Counted from the stretch's first letter, positions 46,321 through 56,298 are shown. The stretch is 64,000 bases of DNA from Rhizomicrobium palustre (GCF_011761565.1 NZ_JAASRM010000001.1:1426139-1490138), one strand, 5' to 3'. Notes: generated from the letters alone by a model not told the origin. A program made the numbers and translations.

Positions 46321-46929
46321 TTGCCGGAAACCAGTTCTCCACTCTTTGCAGTGTTCCAAGAGAACGAGGCCGCGCTCAAGCGATATTTGAAGCGCTTCTT
46401 TCCGCGTACCGAAGATGTCGATGATCTGGCGCAGGAAACTTTTTTGCGCGCCTTCGCCGCCGATGCGTTCGAGACTGTCGGTAACCCCCGCGCCTATCTC
46501 TTTCGTGTCGCCAAGAACCTTGCGCTCAACGAAAAGGAGCGCCGCGCACATGCGACATCCAGTCCAATAGAGGATTTCGAGGAGTCACCTGTCTTAGAGG
46601 ATAGAACTCAGGTGGCTGCGGACGACGCGCTGGACTCGCGCAGGCGTTTGCGCGTGCTCGCGCAAGCAGTGGCCGTGTTGCCACCGCAATGCGCAAAGGT
46701 ATTCCTGCTCAGGAAGGCATATGGGCTTTCCTATAAGGAGATCGCAGCCAAGCTGAATATCTCGGTCAGCACGGCCGAAAAGCACATGGTTTCAGGCCTT
46801 TTGCGGTGCAGCGAATATCTGCGCCAAGAAGGATATGAGATCGAGAGTAATCCCGTCAGACCGGCGCGAAAGCTCACGCCGGCGGTCGTGAATTTGGAGA
46901 CCAAGCATGGGAAGGCTGGCACCCCATGA
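46321..46929 (+). CDS. ECF sigma factor (FecI-like)
   Basis: 202 residues. Region 2 is RYLKRFFPRTEDVDDLAQETFLRAF with YLFRVAKNLALNEKERR. Region 4 is LPPQCAKVFLLRKAYGLSYKEIAAKLNISVSTAEKHM. FecI-like sigma factors direct transcription of a TonB-dependent receptor gene when a FecR protein is released by ligand. There is no ATG near the start; TTG 46321 is chosen, with alternatives at TTG 46264 and GTG 46273. It ends overlapping the anti-sigma gene by ATGA. Confidence 0.9.
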   Translation: MPETSSPLFAVFQENEAALKRYLKRFFPRTEDVDDLAQETFLRAFAADAFETVGNPRAYLFRVAKNLALNEKERRAHATSSPIEDFEESPVLEDRTQVAADDALDSRRRLRVLAQAVAVLPPQCAKVFLLRKAYGLSYKEIAAKLNISVSTAEKHMVSGLLRCSEYLRQEGYEIESNPVRPARKLTPAVVNLETKHGKAGTP

Positions 46930-47930
46930 GTGACAGCAACAAGATCGTCGCCTTCCCCGAAATCGGTGAGATCGAGGCGGAAGCCGCGGCTTGGGCCGTC
47001 CGTATCGAGGATGGCACGCCAGAGGATTATGCCCGCTTCCGCGAATGGCAAAGCAAGAGCCCGCTCCATCGCGAGGCGGCGGAGCGCTTTTGCAGCCTGC
47101 TCGCGCAATATGATGGGCTTGAATCGTATGTGGAGCCACGGAGCGAGGCGGAACATCCCGCACCGCAACGCCCACACAGGCGCTTCTGGCCCAAAGCTGC
47201 CGTCGGAGCCATCGCCGCCACCATCGCTTTCGGAGTCTATATAAAGTGGCCGGAACCGGCGCCCGTTATCCTTGCCTACCAAACCGAGATCGGCGCGCAG
47301 AAGAATATCTCGCTGCCGGATGGCACGAACATGGTGCTGAATACCAATTCCAAGGTGGAAATCATTCTTTCCGCCAAGGGCCGCGAGGTAAGACTGGCGC
47401 GGGGCGAAGCCTATTTCGATGTCACACATGACAAGACCCGCCCCTTCACCGTGACGGTGGGACAGCGCCAGATCCGCGATATCGGTACCGCGTTTAATGT
47501 ACGAAAGCTCGATAAAGCGGTGGAAGTTACCGTTACCAAGGGCGAAGTGGAGCTGCGTGGCGCGAGTGGCGCGGCGTTAACGCGCGCCAATGCCGGTGAG
47601 GCGTTGACCTTTGATGCAAAGATCGAAAAGCGCAAAAAGCTTGCAGTGCCGGAGCTTAACCGCCAGCTTGCCTGGCGCGAGGGCGTCTTGATTTATACAG
47701 GGGAACCGCTGTCACAGATGATCGCGGATATGAACCGCTACTCGCACGATAAGATTGAACTGCAGGACCCTGAACTCGGCAAGATTCTGGTGGGCGGCTA
47801 TTTCGCCATCGGCAAGCTCGACGCGATGTATCAGGCCCTGGACGTCAATTTCGGCATCCGCCCCGTCAGACTCGATAAAAATCATGTCATGCTGGTGAGC
47901 CGCGCAAGCGAGACACGCCGGCGGAAATAA
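46926..47930 (+). CDS. FecR-type anti-sigma/transmembrane signalling protein
   Basis: 334 residues. The cytoplasmic anti-sigma part (residues about 12-60, DUF4880) contains AAAWAVRIEDGTPEDYARFREWQ. One membrane helix, about residues 88-106 (KAAVGAIAATIAFGVYI), follows. The periplasmic FecR domain runs YQTEIGAQKNISLPDGTNMV to VTVTKGEVELRG. The C-terminal section (LIYTGEPLSQMIADMNRYS) resembles a STN domain. It relays ligand occupancy of the TonB receptor to the sigma factor. Coupled to the sigma gene by ATGA and followed by the receptor gene 224 bases later. Confidence 0.92.
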   Translation: MSDSNKIVAFPEIGEIEAEAAAWAVRIEDGTPEDYARFREWQSKSPLHREAAERFCSLLAQYDGLESYVEPRSEAEHPAPQRPHRRFWPKAAVGAIAATIAFGVYIKWPEPAPVILAYQTEIGAQKNISLPDGTNMVLNTNSKVEIILSAKGREVRLARGEAYFDVTHDKTRPFTVTVGQRQIRDIGTAFNVRKLDKAVEVTVTKGEVELRGASGAALTRANAGEALTFDAKIEKRKKLAVPELNRQLAWREGVLIYTGEPLSQMIADMNRYSHDKIELQDPELGKILVGGYFAIGKLDAMYQALDVNFGIRPVRLDKNHVMLVSRASETRRRK

Positions 47931-48154
47931 GCGATGCCGCTTACAGGAATGTGCAAGGTTGTACTTCGTGCATGCTGGGGGTTGGAGCTATCATACGTTG
48001 CCGACCGAGGGATGAGGCGACGCTGGATTTCTTTTTTTACGCAAAAAATTTCCTGTTAGCCTTATCACCTACTGGCGGATTTCATTGTGCTGGCTGTCTT
48101 TGGATACGAGGCCGGTGTGAAAGCTCAGTTCCTGCTGATCACCCGAGTCGATAA

Positions 48155-51067
48155 GTGACGTCAGGGAGAAGAGACTTCGCGTGTTACGAGGCCTGCTGCT
48201 TGATTGCTGCGGGCTTGGTGATCCTTAGCGTGCCCGCATCTGCTGAGACTGAGAAGTTCGACTTCCGTATTCCGGATTCGTCGATCGGCGAAGCTTTGAC
48301 CCTGCTGGCGCAACAAGGACATGTGCAGCTTCTTTATCCCTATCAGTTGGCTCGGAGCAAAGGGAACAACCCGGTTTACGGACGGTACAGCGTTCCAGAG
48401 GCACTCGATCTGCTTTTGAAAGGAACTGGCTATTCCGGCGGCCTTACATCCCAAGGGGTGATCACAATCGCCCTGCGAAAAAAAGGTTGTCAACCAGAGG
48501 GGAATGCCATGCTTCCAAACGGCAGAAATTCCGTTTCCGTGCTTGCCTTATTGCTTGGCGCGATTACCGCGCCGAACTGCCATGCCCAAGCAGCACCAGC
48601 ACCCGTTTCGGGCCAGGATGCGGTGGAAACCGTTGTCGTGACGGGTTCAACATCGCGGCGCACCGTTCTTAACGCCTCGGTCGCTGTAACGCCAATCACC
48701 GACGAGCAGATCGCACTGAAAGCACCGCGCAGCACAGACGAAGTGCTTGAAATGGTGCCCGGCATCTTTGTCGAAGCCACCGCGGGGCCGGTGTCGAATA
48801 ACTATTCCGTGCGCGGCCTCCCCGGCGGCGGGCAGAACTTCGTCCGCCTGATCGAAGACGGCATGGCGCCGATCTATACCGGGCTCAATGACGACGAGGT
48901 ATTCCAGAACAATATCGGGATCGAACGCGTCGAAGCCCTGACTGGTGGTTCCTCCGGCATCCTCACGCCGAACGCGGCAGGCGCTTCGATCAACTTCATT
49001 TCGCGCAAACTCAATTACGACCAGGCAGGCGGCATCTTCCGCGCCTCCTATGCCTCTTATGGCGATGTGCGCGGCGATGGCTGGTTCTCAGGCCCGATCA
49101 AGGCGCTGGGCGATGATGTGGCTTTCTCCATCAGCGGCTTTTATGACGACACCAAGGGCACGCGTGCCTCCAGATTCCATTATCCCACCTGGCATCTGAA
49201 GACTCAGCTTGAAAAAAGTTTTGCCGATGGCGGCTATGTCCGCGCCACTTACCGCCATTGGGATGAGCACGACCCTTATTACGCCGACCAGCCTTACGCC
49301 TTCAAGAACGGCAAGATTTCCAGCGTGCCTGGGCTTGATTCCCAATTTGGCAGCATCATCGGCCCGGATTTCGGAAATATCACCGTGCCCAATAGCTGTC
49401 TTGCCAATGGCCAGTGCTTCCGTAATTTCTCCATTTCCAAGGGGATACATGGCGTCGGCGATCTATACCGCCTCGATTTCCAGAAGCCGCTCGGAAAGGA
49501 GTTCAGCCTCTTTGCCCGCGCGCGCTATACCCAGACCAATTGGGATTTCAATGGCGTCTTCGCCGGCAGTGGCACCGGTAATGCAGGCCTTGCGCCCGCC
49601 AGGGTCTATCTGACCAACAATTCGAACTCGCCCATCCAATCGCTGCTGCAGCAGGGCGCCGCCGCTTTCCCGACGGCGGTGCAGTTCGGCATCCGTCGCC
49701 TCAACACCGGGCAGGTCATCGCCGCCTCCAACACCGCTGCGCTCAATGCGCTGAACGGAAACGGCCTCTTGGAGCAGACCGTGCTCAACCGCCAGCTCAT
49801 CAAGATGCGCGATTTCGGCTCTGATTTCGGCGTCAAATGGGAAACCGACGGCGCGGGGTGGACCAACAGCCTGACGCTCGGCGCGATGTACTATTCCACC
49901 CATCAGGACAATGACCAGTCCGGCACGGCGACGCTCATCAACGACGTCGTGAACCAGTCGAACATCTATGACATCGTGGCGCTCGATGGCGCCAGCAATG
50001 TGGTGGGCACGCTCTCCAATAACGGCCTCATCGGATATGGCACCTGGGGCAATGGCATGAGCTATTGGCAGCAGACCTCCACCTCGGTCTATGTCAACAA
50101 TGAATTCGCGTACGCCGAAAAGCTGCATGTCGATTTCGGCCTGCGTTATGAGCATGAGCGGCGTACGGGCGCGGGCGGCAATTCCTCACCCTTGCCCATT
50201 CCTGCAGGCGTCGGCGGTCTGTTGCAGGTCAACCCCAACGCCTTCAACGGTACCTATACGCCTTTCACTGGCGCGGAATCGCCACTGCATTGGACGGTGG
50301 GTGTAAACTATGTGATTGATCCCTCGCTCTCGGTCTATGGGCGCTACGAACACGCTTATCAGACCCAAGGCTCCAACAATAAGCCGACAGGGATCACTTT
50401 GTGGGAAACCGGCGTCACCTATGCGGGCTTTGGGATGGTCGGCACGTTGCGCCTGTTCCGCACCGAGTTCAACAACCAGAGCTGGGGCGGTGGTGTGGTG
50501 CCGACCAATCCTGACCTGAACCAGGGCTTCTTCGCCGATTCCATTACCAATGGCCTGAACGCCGATCTGACTTATCGCCCGGAATTCGACGCGCTGAAAG
50601 CCTTCTCGGTGCAACTGCAGGGCACCTATCAGAAATCGGAATTTTCCAATGTGCGCACCGGCGTGATCAATGTCGGTGGCCAGAACATCTCGCAACAGAT
50701 CAACGATTTCTATAACGGCAAGACCCCGCAGCGCACACCGGATGTGATGTTCGCCATCCAGCCGACCTATGATCTGCCGGGCGATCTCGGCACCATCTAT
50801 GCGCGGTATAAGTATATCGGCCGCATCTTCGCCGATAACGGCGACCAGGTGGAGCTGCCCGCCTATGGCGTGGTGTCGGTGGGCGTGAACTACAACATCT
50901 CTGAGCGCATGACCCTGAACGTCAGCGGCGATAACCTAACCAATGAGATTGGCCTCACCGAGGGCAATCCGCGCCAGGGCTTCACCCAGCAGATCGTCAA
51001 CGGATATTTTTATGGCCGTGGCATCATCGGGCCGAATGTGCAGGCCTCTCTCACCTATAAATACTGA
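48155..51067 (+). CDS. STN-domain TonB-dependent outer membrane receptor
   Basis: 970 residues. A first signal peptide (residues about 1-31, ILSVPASA) leads to an STN domain (about 34-107: FRIPDSSIGEALTLLAQQG and TGYSGGLTSQGVITIALR). Met119 then starts a second hydrophobic signal-like segment ending NCHAQA. After it come the TonB-box-like VETVVVTGS (157-165), the plug (VPGIFVEATAGPVSNNYSVRG) and a beta-barrel ending in SLTYKY. The GTG start at 48155 has no clear ribosome binding site, but GAGGGG lies 6 bases before ATG 48509 (Met119). The receptor likely imports the cluster's substrate and signals through its STN domain to FecR. Confidence 0.92.
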   Translation: MTSGRRDFACYEACCLIAAGLVILSVPASAETEKFDFRIPDSSIGEALTLLAQQGHVQLLYPYQLARSKGNNPVYGRYSVPEALDLLLKGTGYSGGLTSQGVITIALRKKGCQPEGNAMLPNGRNSVSVLALLLGAITAPNCHAQAAPAPVSGQDAVETVVVTGSTSRRTVLNASVAVTPITDEQIALKAPRSTDEVLEMVPGIFVEATAGPVSNNYSVRGLPGGGQNFVRLIEDGMAPIYTGLNDDEVFQNNIGIERVEALTGGSSGILTPNAAGASINFISRKLNYDQAGGIFRASYASYGDVRGDGWFSGPIKALGDDVAFSISGFYDDTKGTRASRFHYPTWHLKTQLEKSFADGGYVRATYRHWDEHDPYYADQPYAFKNGKISSVPGLDSQFGSIIGPDFGNITVPNSCLANGQCFRNFSISKGIHGVGDLYRLDFQKPLGKEFSLFARARYTQTNWDFNGVFAGSGTGNAGLAPARVYLTNNSNSPIQSLLQQGAAAFPTAVQFGIRRLNTGQVIAASNTAALNALNGNGLLEQTVLNRQLIKMRDFGSDFGVKWETDGAGWTNSLTLGAMYYSTHQDNDQSGTATLINDVVNQSNIYDIVALDGASNVVGTLSNNGLIGYGTWGNGMSYWQQTSTSVYVNNEFAYAEKLHVDFGLRYEHERRTGAGGNSSPLPIPAGVGGLLQVNPNAFNGTYTPFTGAESPLHWTVGVNYVIDPSLSVYGRYEHAYQTQGSNNKPTGITLWETGVTYAGFGMVGTLRLFRTEFNNQSWGGGVVPTNPDLNQGFFADSITNGLNADLTYRPEFDALKAFSVQLQGTYQKSEFSNVRTGVINVGGQNISQQINDFYNGKTPQRTPDVMFAIQPTYDLPGDLGTIYARYKYIGRIFADNGDQVELPAYGVVSVGVNYNISERMTLNVSGDNLTNEIGLTEGNPRQGFTQQIVNGYFYGRGIIGPNVQASLTYKY

Positions 51068-51151
51068 GTACCCCTCCCTGTCATGACGCGAAACCTGAGA
51101 TGGCGGCCAACACCGCCATCTCTTCTTTCCCAAAGACCATCGGGGCAAGGA

Positions 51152-52642
51152 ATGCGCGAGAACCACATCCGCAAAATCGTCATCCTGGGCGGCGGCACCG
51201 CAGGCTGGATGAGCGCCGCGGCGCTTTCAAAGATCAATACGCCACCGCAATTCGAGATTTCTCTGGTCGAATCCGACGACATCGGCACCATCGGAGTCGG
51301 TGAAGCCACGATTCCCACCATTCACTGGTTCAACAATCTTGTCGGCCTTGATGAACGCGAATTCCTGCGCGAGACCAAGGCGACCTTCAAACTCGGCATC
51401 GAATTTCAGGGATGGAACGGCGCAGGTACGCGCTTTTTTCATCCCTTCGGCATCTATGGCGATCCCGCCGATGGGCCGATGTTCTATCACCGCTGGATAC
51501 GCGCCTGGTTGAAGGACAAAGGCTTGGATCATCAAGCATTGTCCTTGGCGGCATCACTTGCCTATGCGGACCGTTTTGCTCCCGAGGCACGCAGCGCCGG
51601 GCTTGGCTATGCCTATCATTTCGATGCCGGGCTTTATGCCGCCTATCTGCGCCGGATCGCCGAAGGGCGCGGCGTCAAACGCACCGAAGGCAAGATCGCG
51701 CGCGTGGAGCAGGACGGCGAGACCGGCTTTGTCACCGCGCTTTTTACCCATCGCGGCGACCGGCTGGAGGGCGATCTCTTCATCGATTGCTCGGGACTGC
51801 GCGCGCTTCTTATTGAAGAGACGCTGCACACCGGCTTCGAAGATTGGTCGCATTGGCTGGTAGCTGACCGCGCACTGGCCGTGCCGAGCACGCGCATTGC
51901 CGATCCAGTGCCTTTCACCCGCTCCATCGCGCATGGCTTCGGCTGGCAGTGGCGCATTCCGCTGCAACACCGCACCGGCAACGGCATGGTCTATGGGAGC
52001 CGCTTTGCCAGCGATGACGAAGCACGCGCGGCCCTCCTTGCCAATATCGACGGTGAGGTGCTGGCCGAGCCGCGGCTGATCCGCTTCACCACGGGAAAGC
52101 GCCGCCAAGCCTGGAATAAGAATGTCGTCGCCATCGGCCTTTCGAGCGGTTTTCTTGAGCCGCTGGAAAGCACCAGCATCCATCTGATCCAAAGCGGCAT
52201 CGCCAAGCTCTTGGCGCTGTTTCCCGCACGCGACTGCAATCCCCTTACGGCCCGCCAATTCAACACGGTATTCGATGCCGATATGCGCGCGGTGCGGGAT
52301 TTTCTTATCCTGCATTACCGCAACACGACGGGACGAAATGAGGAGATGTGGCGTTATTGCCAAACCATGAAGGTGCCGGACGAGCTCCTCTATAAAGAAG
52401 AGATGTTCCGCGCCAGCGGCCGCATCGTGCTCAATACCGAGGAACTCTTTCGCGAGGCGAGCTGGTTTGCCGTGATGATGGGTCAAGGCATTCACCCCGC
52501 AGATTATAACCCCTTGATTGCGGCCTTTTCCGAAAGCGCCGACAACGCGCATTTCGCCCGGCTTAGCGCCGGCATTGCCGCGCTGGTGCAGCGGGCACCG
52601 GGGCACATGCAGGTCGTGGACCGGATGGTTTCGGGCCGTTGA
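51152..52642 (+). CDS. Flavin-dependent tryptophan-halogenase family protein
   Basis: 496 residues. The FAD motif GGGTAGW (13-19) opens the protein. The catalytic Lys of halogenases is present (K80 in KATFKLGIEF), as is the Glu in LEPLESTS (E339). The diagnostic WxWxIP motif reads GWQWRIP. These features mean that halogenating chemistry is possible, needing a reduced flavin from a separate reductase. No biosynthetic megasynthase is nearby, and such genes are often found in TonB-receptor loci with unknown substrates. ATG 51152 follows AAGG; frame open from 51083. It follows the receptor gene by 85 bases. Confidence 0.9.
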   Translation: MRENHIRKIVILGGGTAGWMSAAALSKINTPPQFEISLVESDDIGTIGVGEATIPTIHWFNNLVGLDEREFLRETKATFKLGIEFQGWNGAGTRFFHPFGIYGDPADGPMFYHRWIRAWLKDKGLDHQALSLAASLAYADRFAPEARSAGLGYAYHFDAGLYAAYLRRIAEGRGVKRTEGKIARVEQDGETGFVTALFTHRGDRLEGDLFIDCSGLRALLIEETLHTGFEDWSHWLVADRALAVPSTRIADPVPFTRSIAHGFGWQWRIPLQHRTGNGMVYGSRFASDDEARAALLANIDGEVLAEPRLIRFTTGKRRQAWNKNVVAIGLSSGFLEPLESTSIHLIQSGIAKLLALFPARDCNPLTARQFNTVFDADMRAVRDFLILHYRNTTGRNEEMWRYCQTMKVPDELLYKEEMFRASGRIVLNTEELFREASWFAVMMGQGIHPADYNPLIAAFSESADNAHFARLSAGIAALVQRAPGHMQVVDRMVSGR

Positions 52643-52670
52643 GTTCATTTCAGAGCACAGGACATAAGGC

Positions 52671-54701
52671 ATGAGATTGAAGACGATCGCGGCAGCAGGT
52701 TTTGCTGTTCTCGCGCTTTCAGCGACGACCGTCGCGAAGACGGATGTGGACTTTGCCCTCAGCGAAGGGCTGAACCTCAACCTTATTGCGCGCGACGGGC
52801 CGGTGGCTGCCCATGTGCTGGCCCGCGCAGGAACGTCGCCCCGCCTGATCGTGGCTTTTCCCGCAGGCAATAGCGGCGCAGGAATATGGTTCAAGCCGCT
52901 CGCCACAAAGGCAGAATGGAGGCAATTGCGAGCGCCCGAACCGCTGCGCCTGCGCGATGGCAAAGACCGGTCGCTTTATGGTGTGCGTGTCTCGTTTGAA
53001 ACCACCGCGCGGCGGCTGGAGCCAAGCGAGGCTGTACTTTCCAGCGTGCGGGTGCTGCGCGATTATGAAATCGACAAGACCTTGCCGGAGGAGCTCAAAG
53101 CCGCGCCAACCGTTGCAGGCAACACGATCACCTACGCGCGCGACCGGCTCGATGGCAAAGCGGGCTATCTCATGAAGCTGGTCGTGGATGAAGGAAAACT
53201 TGAAAACGGCGCGCTCGTCGCGCCGGCGCAAGGCCGCCTCCGGCTGACGCTGATCGCCGCCAGCGGCGAGACGCCGTTAACACCACTGGAAGGTGGCGCC
53301 CTGCTGAATAGCAAACACATGCAGGATGACGCAGCGGTGAGGGCGCTGACCTTCCTCTCCTATCGTGAAAAGTTCCTGGCCGGTTCCTGGCGCTTCAACA
53401 CCTATTTCGGGCGGGACACGCTGATGTCGGTGCGCTTGCTAATGCCCGTGCTAGCGCCGGAAGCGGTGGAGACGGGGCTTCGTTCCGTGCTGACACGTCT
53501 TTCGCCCAAAGGGGAAGTGGCGCATGAGGAAGACATCGGCGAGTTTGCCATTCTCGATCATCGCCGGGCTGGCCAAGGGCTGAGTGATGCACCGGTCTAT
53601 GATTACAAGATGATCGACGGCGACTTCATGCTGGCGCCGGTAATGGAAAACTGGCTGAGCGATCCGCGCGCGAAAAACCGCGCCGCGGGGCTTCTGGCGC
53701 AGAGCGATGGCGCGCATAAGCTGGGCGATGCCTTGGTGCGGAACCTCAAGCATGTCGTAGAAAGCGCGCGCGGCTTTGCCGAGACCCCGCGTTATGACCG
53801 GCTGATCGCACTCAAACAGGGCATGTCGGCAGGGCAATGGCGCGACAGCAATACCGGACTTGGGGGCGGGCGCTATCCTTATGACGTCAACGCCGTGTTT
53901 GTTCCCGCCGCGCTGCGGGCGACAATCAAGCTGGTGCGCAGCGGCGTGCTGGACCCATATCTCACGGCAGAGGATCACCAAACACTGGCGGAGGCCACAC
54001 GCATGGAAAGCGTGTGGTCGCGCGAGGCGCCGAAGCTGTTTGAAATCGCATTGCCCGCCGGAGTGGCCGCCAAATCCGTCAGCGCCTATGCCATGGCCGA
54101 GCGCGTGCCGGAACGCCCTGCCCTGGCCGCGTTGCACGGCGCGCCCTTGCGCTTCAATGCGCTGGCCCTGAAAGACGACGGCACACCAGTGAAGGTGGAG
54201 AATTCGGATATCGGCTTCGCGCTATTATTCGCCGAGCCCTCCATATCGGAGCTCTCACAAGCAGCCGATCTCATCGCACGGCCCTTTCCGGCGGGTTTGA
54301 TGACCGGCGCAGGCATGCTGGTGGCCAATCCCGCCTTTGAAGCAGACGAGACGCGAGCCCTGTTTCATCGCAATGCCTATCATGGCACGGTGATCTGGTC
54401 ATGGCAGCAAGCGGTCGCCGCCGCCGGGCTGGAACGGCAATTGCAGCGCAAAGATCTGCCCGTGCCCGTGCGCCGCAAGCTTGAAACCGCGCAAACACGG
54501 CTTTGGGCCGCGATCACCAGCGCCAAGCGCATGCGCAGCTCCGAATTATGGTCTTGGGACTATTCCGGCGGTGCCTATCACATTGTTCCCTTCGGCGCCG
54601 CCCAGGGCGATGCGGATGAATCCAACGCGCTGCAACTTTGGAGCACGGTGTTTCTCGCCCTGCACCCCGCTAGCGCCAAAACGCTGGAGAGTGTGCATTA
54701 G
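52671..54701 (+). CDS. Exported six-hairpin glycosidase-like protein
   Basis: 676 residues. A signal peptide (MRLKTIAAAGFAVLALSATTVA) precedes a beta-rich part of about 200 residues. A helical region follows with AGSWRFNTYFGRDTLMSVRLLMPVL and LSPKGEVAHEEDIGEFA, which resembles (alpha/alpha)6 enzymes such as glycogen-debranching and related glycosidases. The acidic residues in EEDIGE and in WRDSNTGLGGG could be catalytic. Function is inferred from this resemblance only. It lies 29 bases after the halogenase, probably in the same transcript, and would act in the periplasm on the imported substrate beside trehalase. Confidence 0.72.
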   Translation: MRLKTIAAAGFAVLALSATTVAKTDVDFALSEGLNLNLIARDGPVAAHVLARAGTSPRLIVAFPAGNSGAGIWFKPLATKAEWRQLRAPEPLRLRDGKDRSLYGVRVSFETTARRLEPSEAVLSSVRVLRDYEIDKTLPEELKAAPTVAGNTITYARDRLDGKAGYLMKLVVDEGKLENGALVAPAQGRLRLTLIAASGETPLTPLEGGALLNSKHMQDDAAVRALTFLSYREKFLAGSWRFNTYFGRDTLMSVRLLMPVLAPEAVETGLRSVLTRLSPKGEVAHEEDIGEFAILDHRRAGQGLSDAPVYDYKMIDGDFMLAPVMENWLSDPRAKNRAAGLLAQSDGAHKLGDALVRNLKHVVESARGFAETPRYDRLIALKQGMSAGQWRDSNTGLGGGRYPYDVNAVFVPAALRATIKLVRSGVLDPYLTAEDHQTLAEATRMESVWSREAPKLFEIALPAGVAAKSVSAYAMAERVPERPALAALHGAPLRFNALALKDDGTPVKVENSDIGFALLFAEPSISELSQAADLIARPFPAGLMTGAGMLVANPAFEADETRALFHRNAYHGTVIWSWQQAVAAAGLERQLQRKDLPVPVRRKLETAQTRLWAAITSAKRMRSSELWSWDYSGGAYHIVPFGAAQGDADESNALQLWSTVFLALHPASAKTLESVH

Positions 54702-54713
54702 CGCGATCCAGCC

Positions 54714-55415
54714 TTAAGCCTGCGTGACGGCTTCAACCGCTTGCAGGATCACATTGGTGACAGCATCGGGGGCGGAGAGCAGCGACATATGGCTGGTCTC
54801 CAACGCCGTGGTGCGGGCCTTGAGGCGTTTAGCGAGCGTGTCCTGCAATTCGACACTGACAGCGCGGTCCCGACGGGAGATGATGTACCAGACCGGCGTC
54901 TCGGCTTTCGGGGCTTTGCTCACCTTATCGCTGAACGTGGCAAGGCCAAGCGGGGTCTGCACCGCAGCGAGAAGACGGGCCTCTGCCTCGGGCAAATCCT
55001 GCGCGACGTTACTGATCCAGCTTTCCACACTCATCCAGAGACGCCCAGCCTTATCCTCTGATACACCGCTGAGTCCGGGTGGCGGGGGATGGGCGCCTAC
55101 TTGATCGCCCGTGGACTGCCCAGGCTCTGGCGCGAAAGCGGCGACATAGACGAGCGCCTTCACATTGGGATGGTTGCCCGCCTCGGTAATGACGGTGCCG
55201 CCCCAGCTATGGCCCACGAGCACGGCTGGGCCTGCAACCTTATCCAGGATACGAAGGGTGGCGGCGGCATCATCGGCCAAAGAGGTGGTGGGATTCTGTA
55301 CGGCGATCACCGCCACCCCTTGGGCCAAAAGACGGCCGATCACGCGCTGCCAGCTAGATCCATCGGCCCAAGCGCCATGCACCAACACAACCGAGGCTGT
55401 TTGCTTTGATGACAT
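54714..55415 (-). CDS. Alpha/beta hydrolase
   Basis: 233 residues. The oxyanion segment VLVHGAWADGSSW and the nucleophile elbow GHSWGG are clear; the later Asp and His (SRRDRAV, ETSHMSLLS) complete a triad. It resembles salicylate/methyl-ester-type esterases of the plant-like MES/hydroxynitrile lyase class. There is no signal peptide. It is convergent to the glycosidase-like gene, with 12 bases between the stop codons. Substrate unknown. Confidence 0.85.
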   Translation of the reverse strand: MSSKQTASVVLVHGAWADGSSWQRVIGRLLAQGVAVIAVQNPTTSLADDAAATLRILDKVAGPAVLVGHSWGGTVITEAGNHPNVKALVYVAAFAPEPGQSTGDQVGAHPPPPGLSGVSEDKAGRLWMSVESWISNVAQDLPEAEARLLAAVQTPLGLATFSDKVSKAPKAETPVWYIISRRDRAVSVELQDTLAKRLKARTTALETSHMSLLSAPDAVTNVILQAVEAVTQA

Positions 55416-55461
55416 GGCGTGGGTCTTCCTAAATCAAATGGCAACGCGCGATGGCAAATCT

Positions 55462-56298
55462 TCAGGCTTTGATGAAGGCGAGAAGATCGGGGTTGATCAC
55501 ATCAGCATGGGTGGTGAGCATGCCGTGCGGGAAGCCCTTGTAGACTTTGAGCGTGCCGTTCTTCAGTAACTTGATGGATTTCAGCGCCGCGTCGGCGATC
55601 GGCACGATCTGATCGTCATCACCATGCATCACCAGGGTCGGCACCTCGATCGCCTTCAGATCGCCGGTCTGATCGGTTTCCGAAAAAGCCTTGATGCCAT
55701 CGTAATGCGCCTTGGCGCTGCCCATCATGCCCTGGCGCCACCAATTGCGCACCACGCCCTCGTAAACCTTGGCGCCTTCGCGATTGAAGCCATAGAAGGG
55801 ACCCGCGGCGACATCGAGGAAGAGCTGGGCGCGATTATCAGCGGTGCCTTTGCGGAAACCATCGAAGACCTCGATCGGCAGGCCTTCGGGATTCTCTGCG
55901 GTCTTCAACATCAGCGGCGGAACGGCGCTTACCAGCACCGCCTTGGCGACGCGGCCCGCAGGCTGGCCAAATTTCGCGACATAACGCGCGACTTCACCGC
56001 CGCCGGTGGAATGGCCGATATGCACGGCCTTCTTGAGATCGAGATGTTCGGCCACCGCGAAAGCATCGGCGGCATAATGATCCATATCGTGACCTTCGCT
56101 GACCTGTGCCGAGCGGCCATGGCCACGGCGGTCATGCGCCACCACGCGAAAACCCTGCTGCAAGAAGAACAGCATCTGGGTATCCCAGTCATCGGCAGAA
56201 AGCGGCCAACCATGATGGAACATGATCGGCTGGGCATCCTTGGGACCCCAATCCTTGAAGAAAATCTCGACGCCGTCTTTGGTGGTCACGAAAGGCAT
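55462..56298 (-). CDS. Alpha/beta hydrolase, cofactor-free haloperoxidase/arylesterase family
   Basis: 278 residues. It begins [20 protein letters not shown] and carries [13 protein letters not shown] for the oxyanion hole. The nucleophile is in [11 protein letters not shown], with the Asp in [10 protein letters not shown] and the His in FPHGMLTTH. This family is annotated as non-haem chloroperoxidase, but the halogenating activity is a side effect of perhydrolysis; natural activity is usually ester hydrolysis. ATG 56298 follows AGGGAGATCC and is preferred over the longer frame. It lies in tandem with the previous hydrolase gene, 46 bases upstream of it. Confidence 0.88.
   Translation of the reverse strand: MPFVTTKDGVEIFFKDWGPKDAQPIMFHHGWPLSADDWDTQMLFFLQQGFRVVAHDRRGHGRSAQVSEGHDMDHYAADAFAVAEHLDLKKAVHIGHSTGGGEVARYVAKFGQPAGRVAKAVLVSAVPPLMLKTAENPEGLPIEVFDGFRKGTADNRAQLFLDVAAGPFYGFNREGAKVYEGVVRNWWRQGMMGSAKAHYDGIKAFSETDQTGDLKAIEVPTLVMHGDDDQIVPIADAALKSIKLLKNGTLKVYKGFPHGMLTTHADVINPDLLAFIKA

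Noticed and set aside
48077..48100. FecI-type promoter GGATTT and TGTCTT before the TonB receptor
   Set aside because: The boxes look right but the spacing is 12 bases, shorter than the about 15 known for fecA, so it is not listed as a promoter.
51152..56298. Halogenated natural-product gene cluster
   Set aside because: A halogenase and a so-called chloroperoxidase lie within 4 kb, but there is no NRPS, PKS or tailoring set, and the latter family is mainly esterases.
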